This document shows positions 27,044 to 35,300 of a DNA stretch of 35,300 nt, in pieces (the first letter of the stretch is position 1; each line of letters begins with the position of its first letter). The DNA comes from Syntrophomonadaceae bacterium (GTDB lineage: Bacteria; Bacillota; Dethiobacteria; DTU022; UBA8154), in contig PWRZ01000152.1 of NCBI GenBank assembly GCA_003563385.1, forward strand, positions 1 through 35,300, in the 5' to 3' direction. The notes beneath the pieces are model-generated. The model was not told where the DNA came from, ran no database searches, and worked only from the letters and a program-made list of their open reading frames with translations. A program made the translations under genes and the position numbers.

Positions 27044-28219
27044 TTAATAATATTGAACTGCCCCCTTGATACGCTCCATGGCCTCTGCAAGCCTGCTTTC
27101 GTCAACGGTAAGTGCTATGCGGAAATAACCTTCCCCGTATTCACCAAATCCCCTGCCGGGCGTTACGACGACCCCCGTTTTTTCCAGCAGGTGGGTGACG
27201 AACTGGCCGGAAGTAAAGCCTTCGGGAACCGGTGCCCATACGTAGAATGTTGCCCGGGGAGGTTCAATGGGCCAGCCCATTTCCCGCAGCGCCCCGACAA
27301 CCACGTCCCTCCTCCGCTGGTACATGCGGCGAAGATCCCCTACAAAGGACTCCATGAGCGGGTTTGTAAGCGCCTCTACGCCGGCATACTGTACGGCCTT
27401 AAACAGGCCCGAGTCCAGGTTCGTCTTGAGGCGATAAAGAGTTTCCACCACTTCGCTGCTGCCCACGGCATAGCCGATGCGCCACCCGGTCATGTTAAAC
27501 GTCTTGGACAGGGAGCCGAATTCAATGCCGGTATGGACGGCGCCGTCCGCTTCCAGAAAGCTCAACGGCCTGTAGTCGTCAAAAGCGAGCTCGCTGTAAG
27601 CAGCGTCGTGGCAGATAATGATCCCGTATTCCCGGGCAAAGTCAACCGCTTCTTCAAAGAAATCTCTCCCGGCCGCCGCCCCGGTCGGATTGTTGGGGTA
27701 GTTTAAAAACATGAGCTTGGCCCGGTGTGCCGTTTCTGCGGGCACAGAACTGAAATCAGGCCGGAAGCCGTTTTCTTTTAACAGCGGCATCCTCCAGGCA
27801 GCCCCCCCGGCCAGCATCGTCCCGATACCGTAAACCGGGTAACCGGGGTCGGGCACCAGGTTAACGTCCCCGGGATTGGTAAAACAGAACGAAATATGTG
27901 CTATGCCCTCTTTTGAACCAATCAGGGGCAGCACCTCTTTGTGCGGGTCCAGCTCCACGCCGTGGCGCCACTTGTAATAACCCGCCACGGCCTCCTTAAA
28001 TTCCTTCAACCCCTCGTCGGGCGGATAGCAGTGATTGCGCGGGCTGGCCACCTCTTCCTGCATTCTCTTGACAATATAACCGGGAGTGGGCGAGTCGGGA
28101 TCCCCTATCCCCAGCTTGATCACATCGACACCTTTTTCCTGGGCCTCCCTTACCTTTTTGTCAATTTCGGCAAACAGGTAGCGAGGCAGCATCTGTACTC
28201 TGTCGGCACTCTGCTTCAT
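27044..28219 (-). CDS. dapL: LL-diaminopimelate aminotransferase (class I/II PLP aminotransferase)
   Basis: 391 aa; DVIKLGIGDPDSPTP, LNYPNNPTGAAA, SLSKTFNMTGWRIGYAVG; embedded in the lysine/DAP cluster. Confidence 0.9.
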   Translation of the reverse strand: MKQSADRVQMLPRYLFAEIDKKVREAQEKGVDVIKLGIGDPDSPTPGYIVKRMQEEVASPRNHCYPPDEGLKEFKEAVAGYYKWRHGVELDPHKEVLPLIGSKEGIAHISFCFTNPGDVNLVPDPGYPVYGIGTMLAGGAAWRMPLLKENGFRPDFSSVPAETAHRAKLMFLNYPNNPTGAAAGRDFFEEAVDFAREYGIIICHDAAYSELAFDDYRPLSFLEADGAVHTGIEFGSLSKTFNMTGWRIGYAVGSSEVVETLYRLKTNLDSGLFKAVQYAGVEALTNPLMESFVGDLRRMYQRRRDVVVGALREMGWPIEPPRATFYVWAPVPEGFTSGQFVTHLLEKTGVVVTPGRGFGEYGEGYFRIALTVDESRLAEAMERIKGAVQYY

Positions 28220-28221
28220 TT

Positions 28222-29094
28222 TCAGTATCCCGCCTCCTCTCTAGTAATTATATGCCCGGCAGTACCGCTGAACACCTCTACGGCCGGCCCCTCCATGAAA
28301 ACCTTCTCTCTTTCACGCCAATCCACCTGTAAAGAGCCTCCCGGAAGGTGCACCTTTACCTTTTCACGGAGGCGCCCTGTCAAAACCCCGGCCACCACGG
28401 CGGCGCAGGCCCCCGTGCCGCAGGCCAGCGTCCTGCCGGCACCTCTTTCCCAAACCTCGACCTTTATTTCCTGCGGGCTTAACAGTTCCACAAACTCGAC
28501 ATTGGTCCTGCCGGGGAAAAGAAGGTTTTTTTCAATCAGCGCTCCCCATTTTTGACACTGTTCCTGCTCCAGCGAGGGAAGGAAAATGACGCAGTGAGGG
28601 TTGCCCATGCCCACGGCCGTGAAAACGAGCTCATCCCCGTTGACGGCCAGCTTCTCCTCGATTACCCGCCGCGGCGGGCCGGCAACGGGGATATCCCCGC
28701 TTTCCAAAAAGGGTCTGCCCATGTCGACCGTCACCGCTCTAACATCAGGGCCTTCCAGCAACACGGTTACTTCTCTTATCCCCGCACCTGTCTCAAAGCT
28801 GAAAGTGCGCTCCTTTATAAATCCTCTCTCAAAGACATACCTGGCCAGGCAGCGTATAGCGTTTCCGCACATTTCCGCCTCGCTGCCGTCCGGGTTAAAA
28901 ATTCTCATGGCGAAAGAGGCGTGCCCCGAGGGGTCCAGGACTACCAGACCGTCGGCACCAATGCCAAAACGCCTGCGGCAGAGCGCCGGTGCCGCAGAGG
29001 CAAAATAGCTGTCAGCCAGGCGGCGTTCAATATTGTTGACGATAATGAAGTCATTTCCGAGCCCGTGCATCTTTGTAAAGTCCAAAAAAACCAC
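28222..29094 (-). CDS. dapF: Diaminopimelate epimerase
   Basis: 290 aa; FTKMHGLGNDFIIVN, AEMCGNAIRCLARYV, GAGRTLACGTGACAAVVAG with both catalytic Cys. Confidence 0.96.
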   Translation of the reverse strand: MVFLDFTKMHGLGNDFIIVNNIERRLADSYFASAAPALCRRRFGIGADGLVVLDPSGHASFAMRIFNPDGSEAEMCGNAIRCLARYVFERGFIKERTFSFETGAGIREVTVLLEGPDVRAVTVDMGRPFLESGDIPVAGPPRRVIEEKLAVNGDELVFTAVGMGNPHCVIFLPSLEQEQCQKWGALIEKNLLFPGRTNVEFVELLSPQEIKVEVWERGAGRTLACGTGACAAVVAGVLTGRLREKVKVHLPGGSLQVDWREREKVFMEGPAVEVFSGTAGHIITREEAGY

Positions 29095-29127
29095 CTCCCA
29101 CTTCCAGCTATGCCGGCAGCCAACCCT

Positions 29128-29158
29128 AAAAAACTGGCCGCTTCTTCAGCGCCCGGCC
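29128..29158 (-). terminator. Possible intrinsic terminator/attenuator between lysA and dapF
   Basis: Minus strand GGCCGGGCGCTGAAGAAGCGGCCAGTTTTTT directly after the lysA stop; stem has a bulge. Confidence 0.5.
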
Positions 29159-29166
29159 TGCTTTTT

Positions 29167-30468
29167 TTACAGCTCGTCAAGGGCGATAATATGCTCGTAG
29201 CTTTCCCGGCGCACAACCAGCTTCGGACGTCCGCCGCGGACGAAAACAACTGCCGGCCGAGGGTTGCGGTTGTAATTGCTGGCCATGGAATAGCAGTACG
29301 CCCCGGTGCTGAAAACAGCGACCAGGTCGCCTTTCTGCACCGCTGGAAGGGCAGCTTCTTCTATCAAAATATCGCCCGATTCGCAGGCCTTTCCGGCAAT
29401 GGTAACCTTTTCACCGGCCGCTTCCGCCGCCCTGTTGGCCAGTATGGCCTCGTAGCGTGCCTGGTAGAGGGCCGGGCGGATATTATCGGTCATCCCCCCG
29501 TCAACCGACACATAACGCCGGATAGCGGGTATGTCTTTAATGACGCCGACGCGGTAAAGGGTTATACCGGCCTCACCGGTAATGGAGCGGCCCGGCTCCA
29601 GCATCAACTCCGGCAGCGCTATGTCAACCCTCCGGGCGGTATCCTTTACCGCGTCGGCGATACTTTCAACAAAAGCCTTGATTGAAGGAGGATTGTCGCC
29701 GGGCTGGTAACGTATTCCCAGGCCGCCTCCCAGGTCCAGCTCCCCGGCAACGAAACCGGTTTCATCCCTGACAGCGGCCATAAAATTGACCATTACCTCC
29801 GCCGCCAGGCGGAAAGGTTCAAGCTGCAATATTTGTGAACCGATATGGCAGTGAAAGCCCTTCAAGGCAAGGCCGTTACCGGCACGAAGGGCTTTCTTTA
29901 CCGCCCTCATGGCGCTGCCGTCGTGAAGGCCGAACCCAAACTTGGAGTCTTCCTTTCCCGTCTGGATATAGCCATGGGTATGCGCCTCCACCCCCGGTCT
30001 TATCCTGAGCATAATTCCTGTCTCGTGCGTACCGCAGCGGCCGGACAGCTCGATCAGCTCTTCCAGCTCCATGAAGCTGTCTACGACAATCCTGCCTGTA
30101 CCGGACTGCAGGGCATCGAGGAGCTCCCCGGTGGTCTTGTTACTGCCGTGAAAATAAAGCCGCCCGGGGGGAAAGCCCGCCTTCAAAGCGGTATACAGCT
30201 CGCCGCCGGAAACTATGTCGAGGCCGAGACCTTCTTCCTCTACAAGCCGCGCCATGGCCAGTACCAGGAAAGCCTTGCCGGCATAAATTATCCTGCCCCG
30301 CGGGTAGTTATCTTTGAGGGCCTGAACATAGGAACGGCAGTTCTGCCGGATCAGCTCTTCGTCCATGACATAAAGCGGCGTGCCGAACTCCCTTGCCAGT
30401 TCAACCGTATCGCACCCGCCTACTTCAAGGTGTTGCCTGCTGTTAACCTGCATTGTTCCTGTCAACAT
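29167..30468 (-). CDS. lysA: Diaminopimelate decarboxylase
   Basis: PLYVMDEELIRQNCRSYVQAL, YAGKAFLVLAMARL (PLP-Lys), HCHIGSQI, EPGRSI; likely start MQVNSRQHLEVGG at 30453. Confidence 0.95.
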   Translation of the reverse strand: MLTGTMQVNSRQHLEVGGCDTVELAREFGTPLYVMDEELIRQNCRSYVQALKDNYPRGRIIYAGKAFLVLAMARLVEEEGLGLDIVSGGELYTALKAGFPPGRLYFHGSNKTTGELLDALQSGTGRIVVDSFMELEELIELSGRCGTHETGIMLRIRPGVEAHTHGYIQTGKEDSKFGFGLHDGSAMRAVKKALRAGNGLALKGFHCHIGSQILQLEPFRLAAEVMVNFMAAVRDETGFVAGELDLGGGLGIRYQPGDNPPSIKAFVESIADAVKDTARRVDIALPELMLEPGRSITGEAGITLYRVGVIKDIPAIRRYVSVDGGMTDNIRPALYQARYEAILANRAAEAAGEKVTIAGKACESGDILIEEAALPAVQKGDLVAVFSTGAYCYSMASNYNRNPRPAVVFVRGGRPKLVVRRESYEHIIALDEL

Positions 30469-30509
30469 CCTGCAACCTCCAGCGATAATGTTATCAGTGC
30501 CGCTAATAG

Positions 30510-30546
30510 AAAAACGGCCGACAGGTTTACCCGCCGGCCGTTTTAG
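30510..30546 (-). terminator. Riboswitch expression-platform terminator
   Basis: Minus strand AAAACGGCCG-GCGGGTAAACCTGT-CGGCCGTTTTT perfect stem with T-run. Confidence 0.85.
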
Positions 30547-30577
30547 AACAGCCCACGCAAACCCTCAACTGCCCTTA

Positions 30578-30762
30578 GTGAGATAGCGCTCCACCGGGAA
30601 ACAGGGCCTTTTACCCGGTGACAGTCCGGCAGTTATTCACTGACAGACCAGCTATTGGCCGTGGGTAGGTCCAAAAGCTTCGGCGGCAGCACCTTTCAGC
30701 CCGCTTCATGGGGTTCCCGTTCTCAGCGGGCATACTTATTGCCATCCGCACCTCTACCCCAC
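30578..30762 (-). promoter_or_regulatory. Lysine riboswitch (L-box) controlling lysA
   Basis: Minus strand GTGGGGTAGAGGTGCGGATGGCAATAAGTA...AAAGGTGCTGCCGCCGAAGC...GCTGGTCTGTCAG...GACTGTCACCGGG...GGAGCGCTATCTCAC; P1 pairs GTGGGGTAG with CTATCTCAC. Confidence 0.93.
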
Positions 30763-30803
30763 CTCAGGTTTAGAGATGAGGTATTGATTCAATTTTAGAA
30801 GGT

Positions 30804-30832
30804 ATTTTAACACAAATGTTGCCGTATTGCAA
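30804..30832 (-). promoter_or_regulatory. Promoter of riboswitch-lysA transcript
   Basis: Minus strand TTGCAA (30832-30827), 17-bp spacer, TAAAAT (30809-30804). Confidence 0.6.
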
Positions 30833-30834
30833 CA

Positions 30835-31332
30835 TTATTCACCGCCGGGCGTGGAAGGACCGTCCAGGCGCATATCTTCAGGAATGTCTTCCTCGGTGAC
30901 CACGGCGGTAATCTTGGCCTTGAAGCGGCTGCCCCTGTCCAGTCGTCGTTCCTGCCTGCGCAGAAACACAAAAACAGCTGCCATCAGTACCAGGCCCGAA
31001 ACGAGGCCCCATATATCCGGGCTGCCGGCCAGCCCCCTGCTGATAGCCCAGCTGCGACCGGCAAACAGGCCCGCCAGCAGCCCCAGGAGGGGGGTAATGT
31101 AAAGGAGAAAAGCGGCCAGGAGCATCTCGCTGTAGTTCGATTCCATGCGCACAAGATCTCCCGCCCTGGCCCCGATGGAATTGATGACCTCCACCTCTTC
31201 GTCCAGGTTTTTCTCCGGGTCACCGAAAAACCCGCCGCAGCGGCCGCAGCTCCCGCAGGAGAGATGGCGGCGCACTTTCACCATGGCCCTGTCACCGGCA
31301 ACCAGATCTGTAACCAGCCCGTACTTTTCCAC
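30835..31332 (-). CDS. rseC: SoxR-reducing system protein RseC family membrane protein
   Basis: 165 aa; N-terminal CGSCGRCGGFF Cys cluster, GDLVRME, two TM segments. Confidence 0.75.
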   Translation of the reverse strand: MEKYGLVTDLVAGDRAMVKVRRHLSCGSCGRCGGFFGDPEKNLDEEVEVINSIGARAGDLVRMESNYSEMLLAAFLLYITPLLGLLAGLFAGRSWAISRGLAGSPDIWGLVSGLVLMAAVFVFLRRQERRLDRGSRFKAKITAVVTEEDIPEDMRLDGPSTPGGE

Positions 31333-31364
31333 TGCATACCACTTCCCTTTTCCATCATAATAAC

Positions 31365-31393
31365 AGTATAGGCCTTCCCGGGCTTTAATTCAA
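31365..31393 (-). promoter_or_regulatory. Putative rseC promoter
   Basis: Minus strand TTGAAT (31393-31388), 17-bp spacer, TATACT (31370-31365). Confidence 0.5.
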
Positions 31394-31528
31394 GGCCGTC
31401 AAACATATTTATTATTGGACAAAAGCTCCGGGAATATCCCTGGCAGCTTCGCCGCTGAACGGGGCACCGCCAGTGGGAAAGGGTAAAAACAGCTCCACAG
31501 GGCTCCCGGCAGGGCAGGGGGGCGCTGC

Positions 31529-32518
31529 CTACAGGATAAATTCTTCGCTGTCATCAGGCCTGAATGCGGCCTGGAAAGGCGGCGAATCCGGGTCCAGGCC
31601 GGGCTGGAAGCCGTACCGCTCATAGACCTCCCGGGCCAGTTTCCGGTTCAGCAGCATTAAAGGAACTTCCACCGGGCAGGCCCTCTCACAGGCCCCGCAT
31701 TCCACGCAGCGCCCGGCCAGGTGAAAGGCGCGCGCCAGGTGAAAGGCGGCATTCTCTGATAGGTTAACAGAGCGGAAAAGCCACGCCGGGCTGAGCCTCT
31801 CCAGCAGGCAGTCACTGCAGTAGCACAGGGGACAGGCATTACGGCAGGCATAGCACCTTATGCACGTGTTAAAAATTCTCTTCCAGTACAGCCAGCGGTC
31901 CGCGGAGGATTTCTGCTCAAACATGGAGACATCCTCGCGGGCAGCAAGCCGGCGCAGCTTGACTTCTTCACAGGGCATTATGTCAGCTAGCACCGGGTTG
32001 GGGTGGCTGCAGTCCAGGCACCCGGCCGACAGCACTTCTTCACCGGGAAGAGTCACTTTTTGTCCGCCTGTCCAAAAGACCACCGCCCCGTTTTCCCACC
32101 CGGCACGTACCGGTTCAACCGTGCCGGGGAACTTCTTTTCCACCTTCCCCGGGTCGACAACTCCCTCACAGGGACAGCCGACCAGGAACAGCCTTTCCCT
32201 GTCCACACCCCGCTCGACGATCTGCTGCACAACGGCGCGGCTGTCACAACCCTTCACCATGACCGCTATCCTCTCTTTAGCGGCGGCGCCCTTTGCCGGC
32301 GCGGCAACATCATACTCCATGGTCAGGAAAACGGCCAGATTGCTTCCGCACAGGGGCGAAAAAGTAAGCCTGTGCACCTCCCCCGCATCACGCAAGAACA
32401 GGGGGGCGGTGCGAAACCCGTACGAGCCGACCCCCCAGCCGATAAGATATCCTATATCGTCACGGGATAAAACATTTCCGGCCGCTGCCCTTAACTTTTC
32501 CAGGTCCACCGCTTTCAT
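31529..32518 (-). CDS. 4Fe-4S dicluster protein with FrhB/FdhB-like region (probable electron-transfer subunit)
   Basis: 329 aa; CIRCYACRNACPLCYCSDC and CVECGACERACPVEV cluster motifs; N-terminal half with KGCDSRAV and GCPCEGVV typical of FrhB/FdhB-type proteins; next to mvhD/hdrA. Confidence 0.75.
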   Translation of the reverse strand: MKAVDLEKLRAAAGNVLSRDDIGYLIGWGVGSYGFRTAPLFLRDAGEVHRLTFSPLCGSNLAVFLTMEYDVAAPAKGAAAKERIAVMVKGCDSRAVVQQIVERGVDRERLFLVGCPCEGVVDPGKVEKKFPGTVEPVRAGWENGAVVFWTGGQKVTLPGEEVLSAGCLDCSHPNPVLADIMPCEEVKLRRLAAREDVSMFEQKSSADRWLYWKRIFNTCIRCYACRNACPLCYCSDCLLERLSPAWLFRSVNLSENAAFHLARAFHLAGRCVECGACERACPVEVPLMLLNRKLAREVYERYGFQPGLDPDSPPFQAAFRPDDSEEFIL

Positions 32519-32524
32519 CTCCCT

Positions 32525-32956
32525 TTACCAGCCGATCATTTCCCTGCGGAACTGTTCAAAAGGTCCGGCCTCCCTGGCCATCTCTACAGCTTCCCGCACA
32601 ACTTCCCTCCATTTTGCCCCTTCAGAAGCGGAAACCCAGCTCATGTTAAAACGGCGCCGGTCCACACCGGTGAAAACGAGCAGTTCGCGCAGGAGGGTAA
32701 ACCTTCTCCGGGCATGGTAGTTCCCTTCCCGGTAGTGGCACTCACCGGGGTGACATCCCGAGACCAGGACCCCGTCAGCGCCCTGCTGGAAAGCATTGAC
32801 CACAAAAAGGGGGTTTATCCTTCCCGTGCACATCACCCTTACTATGTGCACGTTGGGAGGATACTGCATCCTGCTTGTCCCGGCGAGGTCGGCGCCGGCG
32901 TAAGAACACCAATTGCACAGGAAAGCGACAATATTGGGCTCAAAGCGCTCCTCCAT
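32525..32956 (-). CDS. Methyl-viologen-reducing hydrogenase delta subunit family (MvhD-like)
   Basis: 143 aa; IVAFLCNWCSYAGADLAGTSRMQYP, RVMCTGRI, GADGVLVSGCHPGECHY, all-Cys form. Confidence 0.92.
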   Translation of the reverse strand: MEERFEPNIVAFLCNWCSYAGADLAGTSRMQYPPNVHIVRVMCTGRINPLFVVNAFQQGADGVLVSGCHPGECHYREGNYHARRRFTLLRELLVFTGVDRRRFNMSWVSASEGAKWREVVREAVEMAREAGPFEQFRREMIGW

Positions 32957-34966
32957 CTAGACCTGATCACCCTTTCCTTTCGAACCCAAAACGGCAACCT
33001 GGGAAAGAATGTGCTCGTCCCGGAAAGATCTCTGCTGCATGGAACCGGAGAAACAGGCCGCTGCACAGGCGCCGCATCCCTTACATAGAACTTCGTTCAC
33101 AAGGGCTGTTTCGTGGGAGTATCTTTCCGAAAAAGCCAGCTCCACGGCACCGTAAGGACATATCTGGACACAGTAACCGCATCCGCGGCAGGTCTCTTCG
33201 TTAACAACGCATACCTCTGCACCCACTTTAATCCTGCCCGCCGAAAGAAGGCCCAGGGCCGAAGCCGCCGCCGCCTTGGCCTGGGCGACGGTATCCGGTA
33301 TGTCTTTGGGGGCCTGGCAGGCACCGGCCAGGTAAATCCCGTCCACGGCGGTGTCTACCGGGGCAAGCTTGGGGTGGGCTTCCAGGAAAAAGCCGTCGGC
33401 AGACCTTGACAGGCGCAGCATGTCCACAATGCGCCCGGCATCGCCGCGGGCCTCCAGCCCCACCGCCAGCACCACCATGTCCACTTCGTCTTCCAGGGGA
33501 GTGGAAGCAAGCGTGTCCTCAACTTTTACAACCAGCCTTGAGCCTCTCTGAAAAATCTCCGAGGGGCTGCCCCTGATATAGCGCACCCCTTCACGGCGCA
33601 CGCGGTCATAAAATTCCTCGTAACCCTTGCCGGAGGCGCGCACGTCCATATAATAGACCCTTATGCTGGCACCGGGCACCTTTTCGCCCAACAGGTGCGC
33701 CAGCTTGGCGGTGTACATGCAGCACACCTTTGAACAGTGCTCGCTGCCGGCACTTTTGTCCCGCGAACCAACGCACTTGATAAAAGCGATATCCCGGGGG
33801 ACGGAAGCATCCTCCCCTTCCCCGAGGACGACACTGCCTTCCGTGGGGCCGCTTGCCGAAAGCAGGCGCTCCAACTCCATAGCGGTGATAACATTGTTGT
33901 AATCCCGGTAGCCGTACTCGGGCTTCCGGGAAGGGTCGAAAAGATCGCAGCCCGTAGCCACGACAATGGCCCCCACCTTGAGCTCCACTACCTCGTCCCG
34001 CTGTTCAAAATCAATGGCCCCCGGGGAGCATACCTGTACGCACGGGGGAGCATCTCCACAGCGGCCCTTCGTCAAAAAGAGGCAGCGCTGCCGGTCTATG
34101 GTATAGTGTGCCGGTACGGCCTGTGGAAAAGGCCGGTATATGGCCGACCTCCTGCCCAATCCCAGGTCAAAGCTACTGGGAACGCGCCCGGCCAGGCGGC
34201 ATTCCCTGGCGCAGTCCCCGCAGCCGGTACAGCGGTCCGCATCAACGTAACGGGCCTTTTTACGCACCCTAACAGAAAAGTTACCGGCATAACCGGACAC
34301 TTCTTCCAGGCATGAATAGGAGAGCAGCTCTATACGCGGGTGGGCGGCGGCGTCAACCATCCTGGGAGTGAGGATACAGGCCGAACAGTCCAGCGTGGGA
34401 AAGGTTTTATCCAGCTGGGCCATCCTCCCGCCGATAGAAGGTTCTTTTTCAACCAGGTAAACAGTAAAGCCGGCACCGGCAACGTCAAGGGCGCACTGTA
34501 TACCGGCAATCCCGCCTCCCAAAACGAGTACGGCCGGCTCCACCGGCACCTCTTTTTGCTGCAGCGGCTCCAGCAGCCGGGCCCTCGCTGCGGCTGCTGC
34601 TACCGTCTTGCGGGCCTTGGCCGTGGCCCCGGAGCGGTCCCCGTGGACCCAGGAGCACTGCTCCCTGATATTGGCCATTTCCAGGCAGTAAGGATTAAGT
34701 CCCGCTTCCTCCAGGGTGCGGCGAAATGTATTCTCGTGAATGCGGGGAGAGCAGGCAGCCACCACGATGCGGTTAAGCCCTTTATCGCGGATATCCTGCC
34801 TGATAAGTCCCTGGCCCGGATCGGAGCACATGTACGGGTAGTGCCGGGCCGTTTTGACATGCGGCAGCCGGGCAGCAAAAGTGGTAACATCTTCAACATC
34901 AACAGTTGCGGCGATATTGCTGCCGCAGTGACACACATATACTCCTGTCTTCGTTTTAATGCCCAT
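32957..34966 (-). CDS. CoB-CoM heterodisulfide reductase subunit A-like flavin/Fe-S protein (HdrA-like)
   Basis: 669 aa; GVYVCHCGSNI, VLGGGIAGIQCALDVAGAGFTVYLVEKEPSIGGRMAQLDKTFPTLDCSACILTPRM, internal CTGCGDCARECR, C-terminal CRGCGYCVQICPYGAV and CKGCGACAAACFSGS. Confidence 0.94.
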   Translation of the reverse strand: MGIKTKTGVYVCHCGSNIAATVDVEDVTTFAARLPHVKTARHYPYMCSDPGQGLIRQDIRDKGLNRIVVAACSPRIHENTFRRTLEEAGLNPYCLEMANIREQCSWVHGDRSGATAKARKTVAAAAARARLLEPLQQKEVPVEPAVLVLGGGIAGIQCALDVAGAGFTVYLVEKEPSIGGRMAQLDKTFPTLDCSACILTPRMVDAAAHPRIELLSYSCLEEVSGYAGNFSVRVRKKARYVDADRCTGCGDCARECRLAGRVPSSFDLGLGRRSAIYRPFPQAVPAHYTIDRQRCLFLTKGRCGDAPPCVQVCSPGAIDFEQRDEVVELKVGAIVVATGCDLFDPSRKPEYGYRDYNNVITAMELERLLSASGPTEGSVVLGEGEDASVPRDIAFIKCVGSRDKSAGSEHCSKVCCMYTAKLAHLLGEKVPGASIRVYYMDVRASGKGYEEFYDRVRREGVRYIRGSPSEIFQRGSRLVVKVEDTLASTPLEDEVDMVVLAVGLEARGDAGRIVDMLRLSRSADGFFLEAHPKLAPVDTAVDGIYLAGACQAPKDIPDTVAQAKAAAASALGLLSAGRIKVGAEVCVVNEETCRGCGYCVQICPYGAVELAFSERYSHETALVNEVLCKGCGACAAACFSGSMQQRSFRDEHILSQVAVLGSKGKGDQV

Positions 34967-35076
34967 ACTCGACCTCCGGCAGAGGGATTTTAGCGGCTTA
35001 ACTGCTGCCGGTACTTAAGGAACCACCTGTGCGCCCGCACCGGGGGCAGTAAATGTACGCCTCTTCAGGCAGCCTC

Positions 35077-35300
35077 TCATTTGAGCATCTGGCCCAGCTT
35101 TTCCGTGAGCAGGGGAACAACTTTGAAAAGGTCATCGACGATGCCGTAGTCGGCTGCCGAAAAAATGGGGGCGTTGGGGTCCTTGTTTATGGCCACCACC
35201 GTTTTGGCCCCCTTGATCCCGGCCAGGTGCTGGAAAGCCCCGGAAATGCCGATGGCCACGTAAAGCCTGGGCTTGACCGCTTTCCCCGAGGTGCCTACCT
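35077..35300 (-). CDS. etfA: Electron transfer flavoprotein alpha subunit, C-terminal part (runs off window edge)
   Basis: Open frame to the window end; [64 protein letters not shown] is the EtfA FAD-binding C-terminus. Confidence 0.92.
   Translation of the reverse strand, partial: VGTSGKAVKPRLYVAIGISGAFQHLAGIKGAKTVVAINKDPNAPIFSAADYGIVDDLFKVVPLLTEKLGQMLK

Noticed and set aside
1-35300. CRISPR arrays, phage genes, toxin-antitoxin or defence islands
   Set aside because: No spaced direct-repeat array, integrase, phage structural, nuclease or TA-like genes were recognised; content is core metabolism and translocation.

Overview
This 35.3-kb window looks like a chromosomal segment from a Gram-positive, probably anaerobic Firmicute (inferred from gene content). 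Almost all genes lie on the minus strand. Reading left to right: a + strand amidase with SH3b repeats; a candidate structured ncRNA (about 2018-2258, +); dtd-relA-recJ-lapA-secF-secD; an HD-domain gene; aroB-aroC; a MITE-like element (13875-14028); ogt-hisI-hisF-hisA; a bacillithiol set bshA-bshB-bshC; a hypothetical secreted protein; aroA-tyrA-aroF behind a T-box leader (probable Tyr specifier); lysC-asd-dapL-dapF-lysA behind a lysine riboswitch and terminator; rseC; and an FrhB/FdhB-like Fe-S protein, MvhD-like and HdrA-like set next to the 3' end of etfA. Most genes are well-known housekeeping or biosynthetic families. The best candidates for something new are (i) the 2018-2258 RNA, which has a consensus promoter, a TSS predicted at the first base of a 13-bp closing stem, internal alternative pairings and a U-rich end; (ii) the 140-bp MITE-like element with a 7-bp target duplication, sharing a GGGGACGGTTC palindrome core with a second locus; (iii) the HdrA-MvhD-FrhB-like-Etf electron-transfer module; and (iv) the uncharacterised protein next to bshC. 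No searches or folding programs were run. Family calls rest on recognised motifs in the translations, and structures were paired by eye.
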